Shown here: positions 36,567-45,521 of the stretch, piece by piece | Numbering within the stretch: position 1 is the stretch's first letter | Layout: every line of letters starts with the position of its first letter | Assembly: GCA_014382015.1 (NCBI GenBank) | Contig: JACNKN010000066.1 | Coordinates: 62,001 to 126,000 of the forward strand | Direction: 5' to 3' | Source of the DNA: Fidelibacterota bacterium | Lineage (GTDB): Bacteria; Fidelibacterota; Marinisomatia; Marinisomatales; TCS55 | DNA: 64,000 nt | Made by a program: the position numbers and the translations under genes | The notes under the pieces: generated by a model | What the model was told of the DNA's origin: nothing | Database searches by the model: none | What the model saw: only the letters and a program-made list of their open reading frames with translations

Positions 36567-39479
36567 TCACCATTCCCGTCTCCATTCCAAATTCGGATTT
36601 CTATCCCTAATCCCAACTGCTTCGTAAACGGCAGAATGAATCCGCTGTCGCCAATCAAAATATTTTGGATTCTTGTAAGATCGATTGGGATGAACGGCAT
36701 TGGTCAGCAAGACAACAAACATATCATTCTCAGGATCAATCCACAATGAGGTACCCGTATACCCGGTATGACCAAAGCTAATATTAGGTAAATAAACACC
36801 GCCGGAGGCTATTCCTGACGGACTGTCCCATCCAATACACCGAGAGCTACCTTCTACTACATTGGCCCGGGTTGTAAAATTTTTAACTGTTTCCTCTTTA
36901 ATAATTCTTTTCCATCCATACTTACCGCCATTCAGTAGCATCTGAGAAAAAATAGCCACATCACTAGCGGTGGAAAATAATCCTGCATGGCCAGCTACTC
37001 CCCCAATGCTGTGGGCATTTTCATCATGCACTTCACCATGAATTTGTCCTGTTCTATATCCATCTACAACTTCTGTAGGGACAATTCTATGCATTTTTTC
37101 ATTAGGTGGATTGAAAAATGTTGTATTCATTCCCAAAGGATTAAAAATGAGTGAATCCACCAACTTATCTAATGAGATGCCGCTTACTTTTTCCAACAGT
37201 TTCCCCAATGTAATTAATCCCACATCAGAGTAGACCGTTTTTTCAGCAATTCCAATTTCAGGTTCTGTATTAAATACAGAATCCAGACGAACTTCAGATG
37301 AACTATCAATCAAATAATACTGTTTAAATGGGGGTAATCCTGCTGTATGAGTCAACAAATTCTTGACGGTAATTTCGCTCTTCTGTTTATAATATTTTGG
37401 TTGTTTTCCTTTAAACTCCGGAAGATAGGTTACCACCTTTTCATCCAGAGATAGCTTTTTCTGGTCCACCAATTTCATGACGGCAGATGTTGTGGCGATG
37501 ACTTTTGTGATAGATGCTAAATCAAAAATATCTGACTTTCGAGTGCTGCGCTTTTTATTGTAAGTATGATACCCCACTGCATCGTGTAAAAATATTTTTC
37601 CACCCTTCCCTGCGATTAATACACCACCGGGCCAGGCTGAATCAGCCACCGCTTGATTTAACAATAAGTTGACTGAATCTGTATTAACTGAAATTTCTGA
37701 AGGCCGAATGCGCTGTAGTGTGGTCCCCGGTTTCCATCTTGATGTTCCAATTGGCCATTTTTGTGCTTTAACAATAATGCCCGAACCATTTTTCGCAACA
37801 CCCGGTATGGTCACGGGCAAAATCCCCGTAATATCAGCTTTCCCTTGTATGGCATTTGCCGCTGCGGTCTGGAGGATACCACTACTTTTGTAGGCACAAA
37901 TATATACAGGTGCATTTGGGAAATCCTGAATGAGGTATGGACTGCCAAAACTGGTGATGATTACTTTTTCACACTTTTCAATGAGTTGATTGACAAACTG
38001 TGATTCAACTTCTGGTAGAAATATTTCATCTTTATGCTCAGTGGGATTTGCAAATGCATTGAGAAAAACCAATCCATCATTTGGGATTTGGTTCAAAATA
38101 TGATTGGCCACAATTGCACTATCTGATTTATCAATCTGAAAAGAAACGACCTTTCGTCCATTAGATTTTAGTTTTTTTGTAAAACTGCTTTCTGAATGGT
38201 TATGCTCACCATCGTATAAATCCACAACATAAAGTACGTCGTTTACATCTGGGCTAAGTGGTAGAATATTCTCCTCATTTTTTACCAAAGTAATGGCACG
38301 CATTGCCATTTCATTGGCCATTTTAAAATTCGCAGACCGGCCCATTGATCGGTGGGTATCATCCATAGAAATCAATTTATTTTGATGTAATCCCAACCGT
38401 TCCTTCATTTTGAGTACTTTTAATGCAGATTCATTAATTCGGTTTTCAGAAATAATACCCTCCATCACCGCTTTTTCAATAGTATCTATAGATTTTTTCA
38501 AATCCATATTTTGAATAATTATATCTGATCCTGCTTTCACTGTTTCTATCAATGCATAGTCACTGGAGTAACTTTTTACTATACCGCCCATTCGCATGGC
38601 ATCCGTAATAATAACACCTTTAAACCCCATGCGATTTCGAAGAATATCCTGCATCCAGAATGAGGATAAAGTTGCAGGATCTTCAGCATTGGGTTGATAG
38701 TCAGGGGCATTCACATGGGCAATCATTACGGCATCAACCCCTGCATCTATGGCTCGCTGAAATGGTGGCAACTCAACAGTCCATAACCTAGATGAATCAC
38801 TGGGGATTTGAGCTAGAGAAGAATGGGAATCAGTCTCCGTATCTCCATGCCCAGGGAAGTGCTTTGCTGTGGCTAACATTCCATTATCATGAAGCCCTTG
38901 AATAAATTCAACAGAATATCGATTGACCGAATCGGGATTTTCGCCAAAAGATCGGGTGTTGATAATTGGATTCTTAGGATTATTATTCACATCCACGACT
39001 GGAGATAGATTGAAATGAATCCCCACTGCGCGAGATTCCTCTGCAGAAATTCGTCCCGCTTCATAGGCATATTTTGAATCTCCCGTGGCAGCGATCGCCA
39101 TCATGGGCGGCAGCGTAACTGCTCCGGGATAGCGACGGCCCAACCCGGACTCAATATCTGCATCTACCAAAATCGGCACCTTAGATTTGGATTGCATTTC
39201 ATTGAGCATAGTCAAAGCACTTCCTGCATCCCCAAACCAGATATGGAGCACACCAATACCATCTGTGGCAATATGCTTTTGTACTTCCCGCCACTTTGCA
39301 CTTTCATAATTCATAAATCGCATATTCACACCAACCACCATCATTTGGGCAATTTTTTCACGAAGCGTGAGTTTTTTGAGGGTGGATTCTGCCCAGGGTT
39401 TTTTTGATGTAAACTGGCCCGGGCCTGCACAAGCAGAAAATAAGAGGGCGAAACAAATTATAATTTTTCGAATAATCAT
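36567..39479 (-). CDS. GH3 beta-N-acetylglucosaminidase fused to a beta-lactamase-fold domain, lipoprotein
   Basis: A 970-residue fusion. Lipobox LLFSAC (Cys17). The GH3 domain has NagZ features: KHFPGHGDTETDSH (206-219), the His in the dyad loop, and nucleophile Asp293 in GVIITDAMRM. A GH3 C-terminal alpha/beta domain (about 390-580) follows, then a serine beta-lactamase/PBP-like domain from about 610 with SITK (SxxK) in DLASITKVIATTSAVM and TVYSDVGLITLG (YSD). The pairing puts muropeptide deglycosylation and a DD-peptidase or esterase fold in one anchored protein, as in several Bacteroidetes. It precedes the four-helix gene by 30 bp and is divergent from the stand-alone GH3. Confidence 0.92.
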   Translation of the reverse strand: MIIRKIIICFALLFSACAGPGQFTSKKPWAESTLKKLTLREKIAQMMVVGVNMRFMNYESAKWREVQKHIATDGIGVLHIWFGDAGSALTMLNEMQSKSKVPILVDADIESGLGRRYPGAVTLPPMMAIAATGDSKYAYEAGRISAEESRAVGIHFNLSPVVDVNNNPKNPIINTRSFGENPDSVNRYSVEFIQGLHDNGMLATAKHFPGHGDTETDSHSSLAQIPSDSSRLWTVELPPFQRAIDAGVDAVMIAHVNAPDYQPNAEDPATLSSFWMQDILRNRMGFKGVIITDAMRMGGIVKSYSSDYALIETVKAGSDIIIQNMDLKKSIDTIEKAVMEGIISENRINESALKVLKMKERLGLHQNKLISMDDTHRSMGRSANFKMANEMAMRAITLVKNEENILPLSPDVNDVLYVVDLYDGEHNHSESSFTKKLKSNGRKVVSFQIDKSDSAIVANHILNQIPNDGLVFLNAFANPTEHKDEIFLPEVESQFVNQLIEKCEKVIITSFGSPYLIQDFPNAPVYICAYKSSGILQTAAANAIQGKADITGILPVTIPGVAKNGSGIIVKAQKWPIGTSRWKPGTTLQRIRPSEISVNTDSVNLLLNQAVADSAWPGGVLIAGKGGKIFLHDAVGYHTYNKKRSTRKSDIFDLASITKVIATTSAVMKLVDQKKLSLDEKVVTYLPEFKGKQPKYYKQKSEITVKNLLTHTAGLPPFKQYYLIDSSSEVRLDSVFNTEPEIGIAEKTVYSDVGLITLGKLLEKVSGISLDKLVDSLIFNPLGMNTTFFNPPNEKMHRIVPTEVVDGYRTGQIHGEVHDENAHSIGGVAGHAGLFSTASDVAIFSQMLLNGGKYGWKRIIKEETVKNFTTRANVVEGSSRCIGWDSPSGIASGGVYLPNISFGHTGYTGTSLWIDPENDMFVVLLTNAVHPNRSYKNPKYFDWRQRIHSAVYEAVGIRDRNPNLEWRREW

Positions 39480-39533
39480 AGCATAAAAATTAACTGAACT
39501 TCGCCCATAAGTCTTTAACTTTTATTTCTATAA

Positions 39534-40589
39534 ATGATGAATTTCTCAACCGAAGATATAAAAACAATGATCGGCCAAATGATTATGGTTGGACTCCGCG
39601 GTACTTCGACAGAAGATGCAAAATCCTTTTTTGATTCCATGACTGGATTTGCCATCGGCGGCGTTATACTTTATGATGAAAATGTAACGACTTCACCCTC
39701 GTCCCCTCATAATATTCGTTCACCGGAACAGGTGAAATCATTCAATGCATCTCTCCAATCATTCAGTCCCACGCCCCTGTTGATCGGTGTGGACCAAGAA
39801 GGTGGGCAGGTCAATCGGCTCAAAGGAGAATATGGATTTCCCCATTCAAAAAGCTGGGCCGAAATAGGCCAATTAAATGATGTGACGGAAACTCAATCCC
39901 ATTCAAAATATATGGCCGCCACATTATCGGATCATGGATTCAATTTGAATTTTGCGCCTGTTCTGGATCTATCCATTAATCCAAAAAGTTTTATTGCAAA
40001 AAAGGATCGTTGTTTTTCAAGTGACCCTAAGAATGTTTCCGTCCACTCAGAAATTTTCATGAAAGCTCATTTGAATGAAAATGTGGTTCCCGTGTGTAAA
40101 CATTTCCCCGGACAAGGTAGCGCCGGTGGAGATACCCATGAGGGGATTGTGGATGTGACAAAAACGTGGTCAGAAACAGAATTAATTCCCTATCAAACAT
40201 TGATTAATCATGATTGCATTCCCGCCATTATGACCTCACATCTTTTTCATAAACAGATGGATTCTAAATTACCAGCAACACTTTCATCGAAAGTTTTAAA
40301 TGGATTACTTCGGGATAAAATGGGTTTTAACGGTGCCATTATTAGTGACGATCCCCAGATGGGTGCTATCGCCAATCATTATGATTTAAAAACAATCGTC
40401 AGATTAATGATTCATGCCGGTGTGGATATTTTTTGTTTTGGGAACAACCTCGTTTATGATCCGGATATTGTACAAAAAGTTCATACAAATATATTAAACT
40501 TGTTGAATGAAGGTGCAATTGGGGTTCAACAAATCGAACAATCCTACAATCGTATCATGCAATTAAAAAAATCTATCGGGTTATTATGA
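39534..40589 (+). CDS. nagZ: Cytoplasmic GH3 beta-N-acetylglucosaminidase (NagZ-like)
   Basis: A 351-residue single-domain GH3 enzyme without signal peptide. LLIGVDQEGGQVNRL near residue 85, CKHFPGQGSAGGDTHEGI near 190-205 (NagZ catalytic His-loop) and the nucleophile Asp272 in AIISDDPQMGAI. Single-domain NagZ removes GlcNAc from GlcNAc-anhydroMurNAc peptides in the cytoplasm. It starts a plus-strand set of three overlapping genes (4 bp to the kinase). ATGATG at the start leaves the exact first codon open by one residue. Confidence 0.9.
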   Translation: MMNFSTEDIKTMIGQMIMVGLRGTSTEDAKSFFDSMTGFAIGGVILYDENVTTSPSSPHNIRSPEQVKSFNASLQSFSPTPLLIGVDQEGGQVNRLKGEYGFPHSKSWAEIGQLNDVTETQSHSKYMAATLSDHGFNLNFAPVLDLSINPKSFIAKKDRCFSSDPKNVSVHSEIFMKAHLNENVVPVCKHFPGQGSAGGDTHEGIVDVTKTWSETELIPYQTLINHDCIPAIMTSHLFHKQMDSKLPATLSSKVLNGLLRDKMGFNGAIISDDPQMGAIANHYDLKTIVRLMIHAGVDIFCFGNNLVYDPDIVQKVHTNILNLLNEGAIGVQQIEQSYNRIMQLKKSIGLL

Positions 40590-41608
40590 GAATCATTGGC
40601 ATAGATGGCGGTGCAACCAAAGTGTCTGGCGGTATTGTTGAAAAGATCAATTTAAATACGTTCAAATTGGTTGAGCCTGCCGTAGATATACAATATATTG
40701 AACATCCGAATTATAACACTGATTTTTTACCTCTCCCTCTATATTTACAATCTGAAAATCAAATAAGCCCTAGCGAGAAAAATCAAGGATCAGTATTTAT
40801 TGATTGTGTTTTAGAAGTCATTCAATCATTAGCTGATTCTAATCCGATTCAACTTGCTATCGCCATGCCTGGAATAAAAAATAAAGAAGGTAGAGGAATT
40901 ATAGCTATGGCCAACGGACCACGAATTCCAGACTATTGTGACCAAATCGAACATATTATTAATCTAAAACAACCCATACAAAAGTTAGAAAGTGATGCTG
41001 ATATGTGCACGTGGGGTGAGGAGTTTGCTGAAGAGGGTGCCCTTCGGGATATAAATAATGGCTACTATATCGGTGGGGGTACTGGCGTGGCTGATGGACT
41101 AAAACTAAAAGGTGACCTCATTCCATTTGATGAAGCCTCTGATTGGATTGCGAAATCCATAGAATTAAAAATGCCAAGTAGCCAATCATTAGAAACATAT
41201 GCATCCATGTCTGGAATTAATAAACACCGTTTATCAAAATCTGATTTTGAAATAGGAAAAGTTATAGGAAGCCTGCTTTTTGAACGAATTTCAACCATCC
41301 ACTCTGGATGGAATAATGAATTCAAAGTTGGACGAATCCTTCAAGCTAATCATCCATATATAAATACGCTAATAGATCGAATTGTTATTGGTCAGCGCTT
41401 ATCCCAATTTCTTCAATCTGAAGATGGTAGTTTGATTTATCAATCAATGGTGGGAGAATTAACGGATAAATGCTTAAATGCCGCCGATGCCATTTCCAAT
41501 TATTATATAGTTGATGGAGAATTCAACAAAGATATAATTATCATGTCCAATCTAAGGGCCGCACCTATCATCGGTCTTGGCGCAAAAGTATGGATAAACC
41601 AATGCTGA
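40586..41608 (+). CDS. ASKHA-fold sugar kinase (BadF/ROK-like), candidate amino-sugar kinase
   Basis: A 340-residue actin-like kinase. IIGIDGGATKVSGGIV is the phosphate-1 loop, LAIAMPGIKNKEGRG and ANGPRIPDY the connecting region, LESDADMCTWGEE contributes the catalytic-type acidic residue and YYIGGGTGVADGL the phosphate-2/adenosine glycine loop. It overlaps nagZ by 4 bp and the SpoIID gene by 19 bp. Known MurNAc/GlcNAc kinases (MurK) of other bacteria belong to the BadF/BadG group, so an amino-sugar kinase after NagZ cleavage is the best guess. ROK glucokinase-like activity is an alternative. Confidence 0.75.
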   Translation: MRIIGIDGGATKVSGGIVEKINLNTFKLVEPAVDIQYIEHPNYNTDFLPLPLYLQSENQISPSEKNQGSVFIDCVLEVIQSLADSNPIQLAIAMPGIKNKEGRGIIAMANGPRIPDYCDQIEHIINLKQPIQKLESDADMCTWGEEFAEEGALRDINNGYYIGGGTGVADGLKLKGDLIPFDEASDWIAKSIELKMPSSQSLETYASMSGINKHRLSKSDFEIGKVIGSLLFERISTIHSGWNNEFKVGRILQANHPYINTLIDRIVIGQRLSQFLQSEDGSLIYQSMVGELTDKCLNAADAISNYYIVDGEFNKDIIIMSNLRAAPIIGLGAKVWINQC

Positions 41609-42870
41609 TACCTGGATTTATTCCCAATAAAGAACCCATGATTCGTGTCGGGTTAATTTTACCTGAGGATGGCATAAAATCTATTCAAATTTCATTTTCA
41701 GATTCCCAAAGTTATGAAATTGAAACGGGTGATCGGCTTCAACCTTCCTTTGAAAATACGAATCTACTCAATGTTAATTTAGTGGATGGAAAATTAATTA
41801 TTCCTGAGATGGAATTTCGTGATACCTCTATAAAAATTATATCTTCCTTTTCAAACCAATACTCTTTTATTACGGTTGATGGAATTCCCGCTGGACGTGG
41901 CTTCCATTGGGAAAAAATAATAAGTGCTTCTTACTGGGGTATACTTGAGTTGACCATTATTAATGGCCAAATGATGGCGGTTAACGAATTGCCACTTGAA
42001 CAATATTTAAAATGTGTAGCCACATCGGAAATGAGTGCCCAATGTCCGCCTGAATTTTTGAAAGCACAAACGATTGTAGCGCGCTCTTGGCTCTTAGCCA
42101 ATATAGAACAAAAACACCGCCATCTTGGTTATGATATTTGCAACGATGACTGCTGCCAACGTTACCAAGGAATGGGGAATTGTTCCAAATCATCCATCAA
42201 AAGTGCCGATGATACATTTGGGCAGGTGATCATGCACAATGGTAAAATCTGTGATGCCCGTTATTCAAAATCCTGTGGTGGCACAACAGAAATTTTTGAA
42301 CATGTTTGGGAAGGTGATCCTGTCCCCTATTTAATTTCTATTAAAGATGTGAATGACTCGGGCGTCCCATTTTGCAGTCCTGAAATTGTACCTGAAGACA
42401 CACTGAAAACCTATATTGGGGATGTGGATGAAAAAGGTCACTATTATCGCTGGACCTACGAAGCCACTCAAGGCGACTTGATCCAATCCTTAAAAGAAAA
42501 ATATAATATAAATGCTCAAAGTGTTCAGAACCTTGCGATAAACAACATAGGAGAATCAGGAAGAATAGTTGATTTAGAAATTGAATATTTAGATGACAAT
42601 TCTCAGGCTGGAAAAATAATAATCCATTCTGAATATGATATAAGAGATATGATGTCTCCATCTTTTTTGTTTAGTTCTGCATTTACGGTTCAAAAAAATG
42701 ATAAAGGGAACTTCAACCTTTATGGAAAAGGATGGGGACATGGGGTCGGACTATGTCAAATCGGTGCATTAGGGATGGCGTTTTCTAAACGTGCCACAGA
42801 AGAAATACTGAAACATTATTATCCCAACACGGAACTCAGAATAATATATTCCAAGATTGCCCCTTTGTAG
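41590..42870 (+). CDS. SpoIID/LytB-domain protein (amidase enhancer or glycan lyase type)
   Basis: A 426-residue protein. Central SpoIID domain: MMAVNELPLEQYLKCVATSEM (conserved Leu-Tyr and catalytic-type Glu), EFLKAQTIVARSWLLAN, YSKSCGGTTE, and the terminal GWGHGVGLCQIGALGMA and ILKHYYPNTEL. SpoIID itself cleaves denuded glycan, and LytB-type relatives stimulate amidases. A Cys-rich insertion (CNDDCCQRYQGMGNC) after the ARS motif could be a small disulfide or metal knot. No signal peptide is evident, which is odd for a cell-wall enzyme. The start may be ATG 41590 or the internal ATG 41638 at MIRVGLIL. Overlaps the kinase. Confidence 0.88.
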   Translation: MDKPMLIPGFIPNKEPMIRVGLILPEDGIKSIQISFSDSQSYEIETGDRLQPSFENTNLLNVNLVDGKLIIPEMEFRDTSIKIISSFSNQYSFITVDGIPAGRGFHWEKIISASYWGILELTIINGQMMAVNELPLEQYLKCVATSEMSAQCPPEFLKAQTIVARSWLLANIEQKHRHLGYDICNDDCCQRYQGMGNCSKSSIKSADDTFGQVIMHNGKICDARYSKSCGGTTEIFEHVWEGDPVPYLISIKDVNDSGVPFCSPEIVPEDTLKTYIGDVDEKGHYYRWTYEATQGDLIQSLKEKYNINAQSVQNLAINNIGESGRIVDLEIEYLDDNSQAGKIIIHSEYDIRDMMSPSFLFSSAFTVQKNDKGNFNLYGKGWGHGVGLCQIGALGMAFSKRATEEILKHYYPNTELRIIYSKIAPL

Positions 42871-42871
42871 A

Positions 42872-44752
42872 TTATTTCAACAACACCATTTTCTTATTTT
42901 CTGTGAATATTTGGCCATTCTCGAGTGACTTGGCTGTTAATTTATAGATATAAATCCCCGCCGGTACCGCATTACCATTATGGTCTTTCCCATTCCAAGT
43001 GACCTGCTTGTAACCCGCATCTTCTCTATTGTTAGACCAACCAAAGATTTCACTCCCCAATAGGTCATAAATATCCAATGATACCGAACTGGCCTCAGGC
43101 AGACTGTATTTGATCATCGTTGTAGGATTGAACGGGTTGGGGTGGTTTTGATAAATGCTAAAAGTCTCGGGAATACCGCCTTTATGGTTTACGTTTGCCT
43201 GACGAAAAAACCCACCGCTGCCTGTACGCCATACATATAATGTATTTACAGCATGTTCCGTCCCTCGGTCAGCCTCTACTTTTATAGTAAACGACACACT
43301 GCCCATTGTCACAGATTTAGTTGTACCAGTACCAATGGACACCCATTGGCTTGAACCATCATTCCTTTTATCCCATTCATAGTTTAATGCACCAGTTTCA
43401 GAACCACCACTGACGCTTGCCGTCCAGGATCCCGTATACCCTTCCATAAGTTCACCGGGACCAACGATTGATACAGAAAACGGCGGAATACTGCGAAATC
43501 CCGCTACTATGGCCTTTCTCTCATTCAAGAGTCGACCATTGTCTTCATAGGTGGCCGTACCCATTGGGACACCGGCGTATATGATGTTGGGATTGGACCA
43601 GTATAATAAGCGAGGACAGTACCCATTTGAGCAATCTGTCGGATTATTTAATGACATAATCGTACGCCAATCATCCTTATAGTGGTCCGTGTAGACATAT
43701 CCATGTCCATATTGTGCAGGGCTATTATTATTATCAAAATTTCTATCGTGACGAGTTCCATATAAATGACCAATTTCATGTCCAAATGAATAGTATCCTG
43801 TTGCACAATCATATCTTACAACACCAAATGCAGTACTTTCGGTTGCGGGTATATCATAAGCCATTCCGCAATAATTCGGGTCATAAGGAATAAGAAGCAT
43901 GGCTATATCAGCCAAATATTGATCACGTAAACCGTGAATTTCATCCATATATCCATCGGATTCTCCTTTAAATCGGTTCAAATCAATTTCAACGTCATTA
44001 GCCCCTGTATAATTGACTTGCACCTTATGAACCAGATTTATTGTTATATCCACGTTACTGTTTATGTATCCCTGATTTGTCTCATCAACTGCAAGTTGAA
44101 TAAGGGCATTTATATCCCCGGATAAATTTGCAACAGTTTGAGTATAGGCCACCATTACATCAATCACGACGTTTGTTGGGAACGATTTTTTAGCAGTCAA
44201 TGGTGGAAATTTTGAATTTGTATCATATTCATTTCCAATTGAATTATTTTGGGGGGTTTTATTCTTTTTATTTAAAGGCTGATGCTCTGGAGGAAATTGA
44301 CTTTGGTCAATATGAATAATGGCGTGAGCACCTGACCCTAATGGCTCAACTTGATATAATTCCATATCAACCCAAACGGAGCCGGTAATGCCCTTATCGG
44401 TAAAAACAATAATTGCATGCCCCTGTTTTCCAGGAATCTTGCCGTACCAAGAATACTGATTGTATCCCCTCATCTTAGTTTTATCATGGTTAACGGTGAA
44501 TCGCTTGCCGGGAAATATGTTCAATTGAATTGATTCATTGTTTAAAAGCCGAGAAACATCCTGAATACGAACTATACGAACTTTTTTGGATGTTTCACGG
44601 TTTCGTATTTTTGCAAGATGTGCCGCCTGATTTGTAGAGAGAGAACTTTCGATGACTTGGACAAAGAAATCATCTCCTCTTTTTTGACCGATTGCCACTT
44701 GGCTTAGGGTAATTATAACCACTAATAATAGCTGTCCGATTTGCTTAATCAT
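42872..44752 (-). CDS. Secreted zinc metalloprotease (reprolysin-like) with T9SS sorting domain
   Basis: A 626-residue protein with a signal peptide (LLLVVIITLSQVAIGQ) and a propeptide to about residue 190. The metzincin domain starts at VVIDVMVAYTQTVANL, and zinc motif HEIGHLYGTRHD supplies three His and the catalytic Glu, followed by a Met-turn-like segment around TIMSLNN. An Ig/PKD-like domain (SVSIVGPGELMEGYTG ... TEHAVNTLYVW) follows. The T9SS domain carries HPNPFNPTTMIKYSLPE, LDIYDLLGSEIFG, AGIYIYKLTAKS and MVLLK at the end. It is exported through the outer membrane and probably digests proteins outside the cell. It ends one base from the SpoIID stop (convergent). Confidence 0.93.
   Translation of the reverse strand: MIKQIGQLLLVVIITLSQVAIGQKRGDDFFVQVIESSLSTNQAAHLAKIRNRETSKKVRIVRIQDVSRLLNNESIQLNIFPGKRFTVNHDKTKMRGYNQYSWYGKIPGKQGHAIIVFTDKGITGSVWVDMELYQVEPLGSGAHAIIHIDQSQFPPEHQPLNKKNKTPQNNSIGNEYDTNSKFPPLTAKKSFPTNVVIDVMVAYTQTVANLSGDINALIQLAVDETNQGYINSNVDITINLVHKVQVNYTGANDVEIDLNRFKGESDGYMDEIHGLRDQYLADIAMLLIPYDPNYCGMAYDIPATESTAFGVVRYDCATGYYSFGHEIGHLYGTRHDRNFDNNNSPAQYGHGYVYTDHYKDDWRTIMSLNNPTDCSNGYCPRLLYWSNPNIIYAGVPMGTATYEDNGRLLNERKAIVAGFRSIPPFSVSIVGPGELMEGYTGSWTASVSGGSETGALNYEWDKRNDGSSQWVSIGTGTTKSVTMGSVSFTIKVEADRGTEHAVNTLYVWRTGSGGFFRQANVNHKGGIPETFSIYQNHPNPFNPTTMIKYSLPEASSVSLDIYDLLGSEIFGWSNNREDAGYKQVTWNGKDHNGNAVPAGIYIYKLTAKSLENGQIFTENKKMVLLK
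42878..43140 (-). repeat. T9SS sorting-domain DNA, copy 1 (pair with 45527-45790)
   Basis: This 3' coding stretch of the metalloprotease is nearly identical, at DNA and protein level, to the 3' end of the subtilisin gene 2.6 kb away, including synonymous positions across SSVSLDIYDLLGSEIFG and the NNREDAGYK segment. It indicates recent duplication or gene conversion of the sorting domain. Confidence 0.8.
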
Positions 44753-44810
44753 ACCAGCCTCCTTTTTTGTTATTTTGGAAAGTGAACATCGCTATTTGTA
44801 AATCCATCGG

Positions 44811-45518
44811 TTAATCCAGGTGATAGTCATATAATACCTGTCTATATTTTAAAACGCCATTATCTTTTAATTCAGAGCCGACACGGCCTAAGCCGGGAAC
44901 GTAATAAAGATAAATATCTGAAATAGTTAATACATCTTCCGCTTGTTTTTTTCTATAATGATACACGTAGCATGAAAAGGACCCAGCCGGTGTTTCAAAA
45001 GGCTCATTTGTAGCCATACATGTATAAGTAAGCGTATCTGTAAATAAAAATTCTTTAGTATGAAAATCGTAGGTGAGCAAAGGGAATTCCCACTTATCTC
45101 CTAATTGTGTTGGATATTTTAGATAAAGGTTTTTTCTAAAAAGAGTATCAACAGGAGCTATCCCGCCAACCCGAAACAGTCCATCTTTACAATTCGAATA
45201 GAGCCATTTATATGGCGTTGGATCGTGTGAAGGGGGATTGAACCAATTCCATATAGCAGTCTGGTGGGAATGACCATCAAAAGTGATTATTGTATCCCCA
45301 ACAATTTCACCGTAGAATGTAACTGTTGATCCTTCAATAATAATATCTTCACCTAAATAGGCTTTCTGTTGGTAAGCCCAGTAATTCCCTACTGAAAGCG
45401 GTACTAAACCATCTTCAGCAAGCAGGCAACAGCCATCACATTGCTCATACTTTGGTGGCTTATCACAGCTAATAAATAGACACGCTAAAAGAATTAAGAA
45501 CAGGAGGGGGCGTTTCAT
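44811..45518 (-). CDS. Lipoprotein of unknown function
   Basis: A 235-residue lipoprotein with lipobox LFISC (Cys18) followed by a Cys-rich stretch (CDGCCLL). LVPLSVGNYWAYQQK is reminiscent of many FCB lipoproteins of unknown function that begin with a beta-sandwich of P-x-GN-W-Y form. FETPAGSFSCYVYHYRK and YYVPGLGRVGSEL are further typical strands. I do not recognise a characterised family. It is located 3 bp after the subtilisin stop and before the metalloprotease, so it probably shares their transcript and may chaperone or bind a secreted protease. Confidence 0.7.
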   Translation of the reverse strand: MKRPLLFLILLACLFISCDKPPKYEQCDGCCLLAEDGLVPLSVGNYWAYQQKAYLGEDIIIEGSTVTFYGEIVGDTIITFDGHSHQTAIWNWFNPPSHDPTPYKWLYSNCKDGLFRVGGIAPVDTLFRKNLYLKYPTQLGDKWEFPLLTYDFHTKEFLFTDTLTYTCMATNEPFETPAGSFSCYVYHYRKKQAEDVLTISDIYLYYVPGLGRVGSELKDNGVLKYRQVLYDYHLD

Positions 45519-45521
45519 GAC

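Noticed and set aside
36567-39479. Antibiotic-resistance beta-lactamase
   Set aside because: The SxxK domain is the C-terminal part of a GH3 fusion in a cell-wall gene set. A peptidase or esterase role is more likely.
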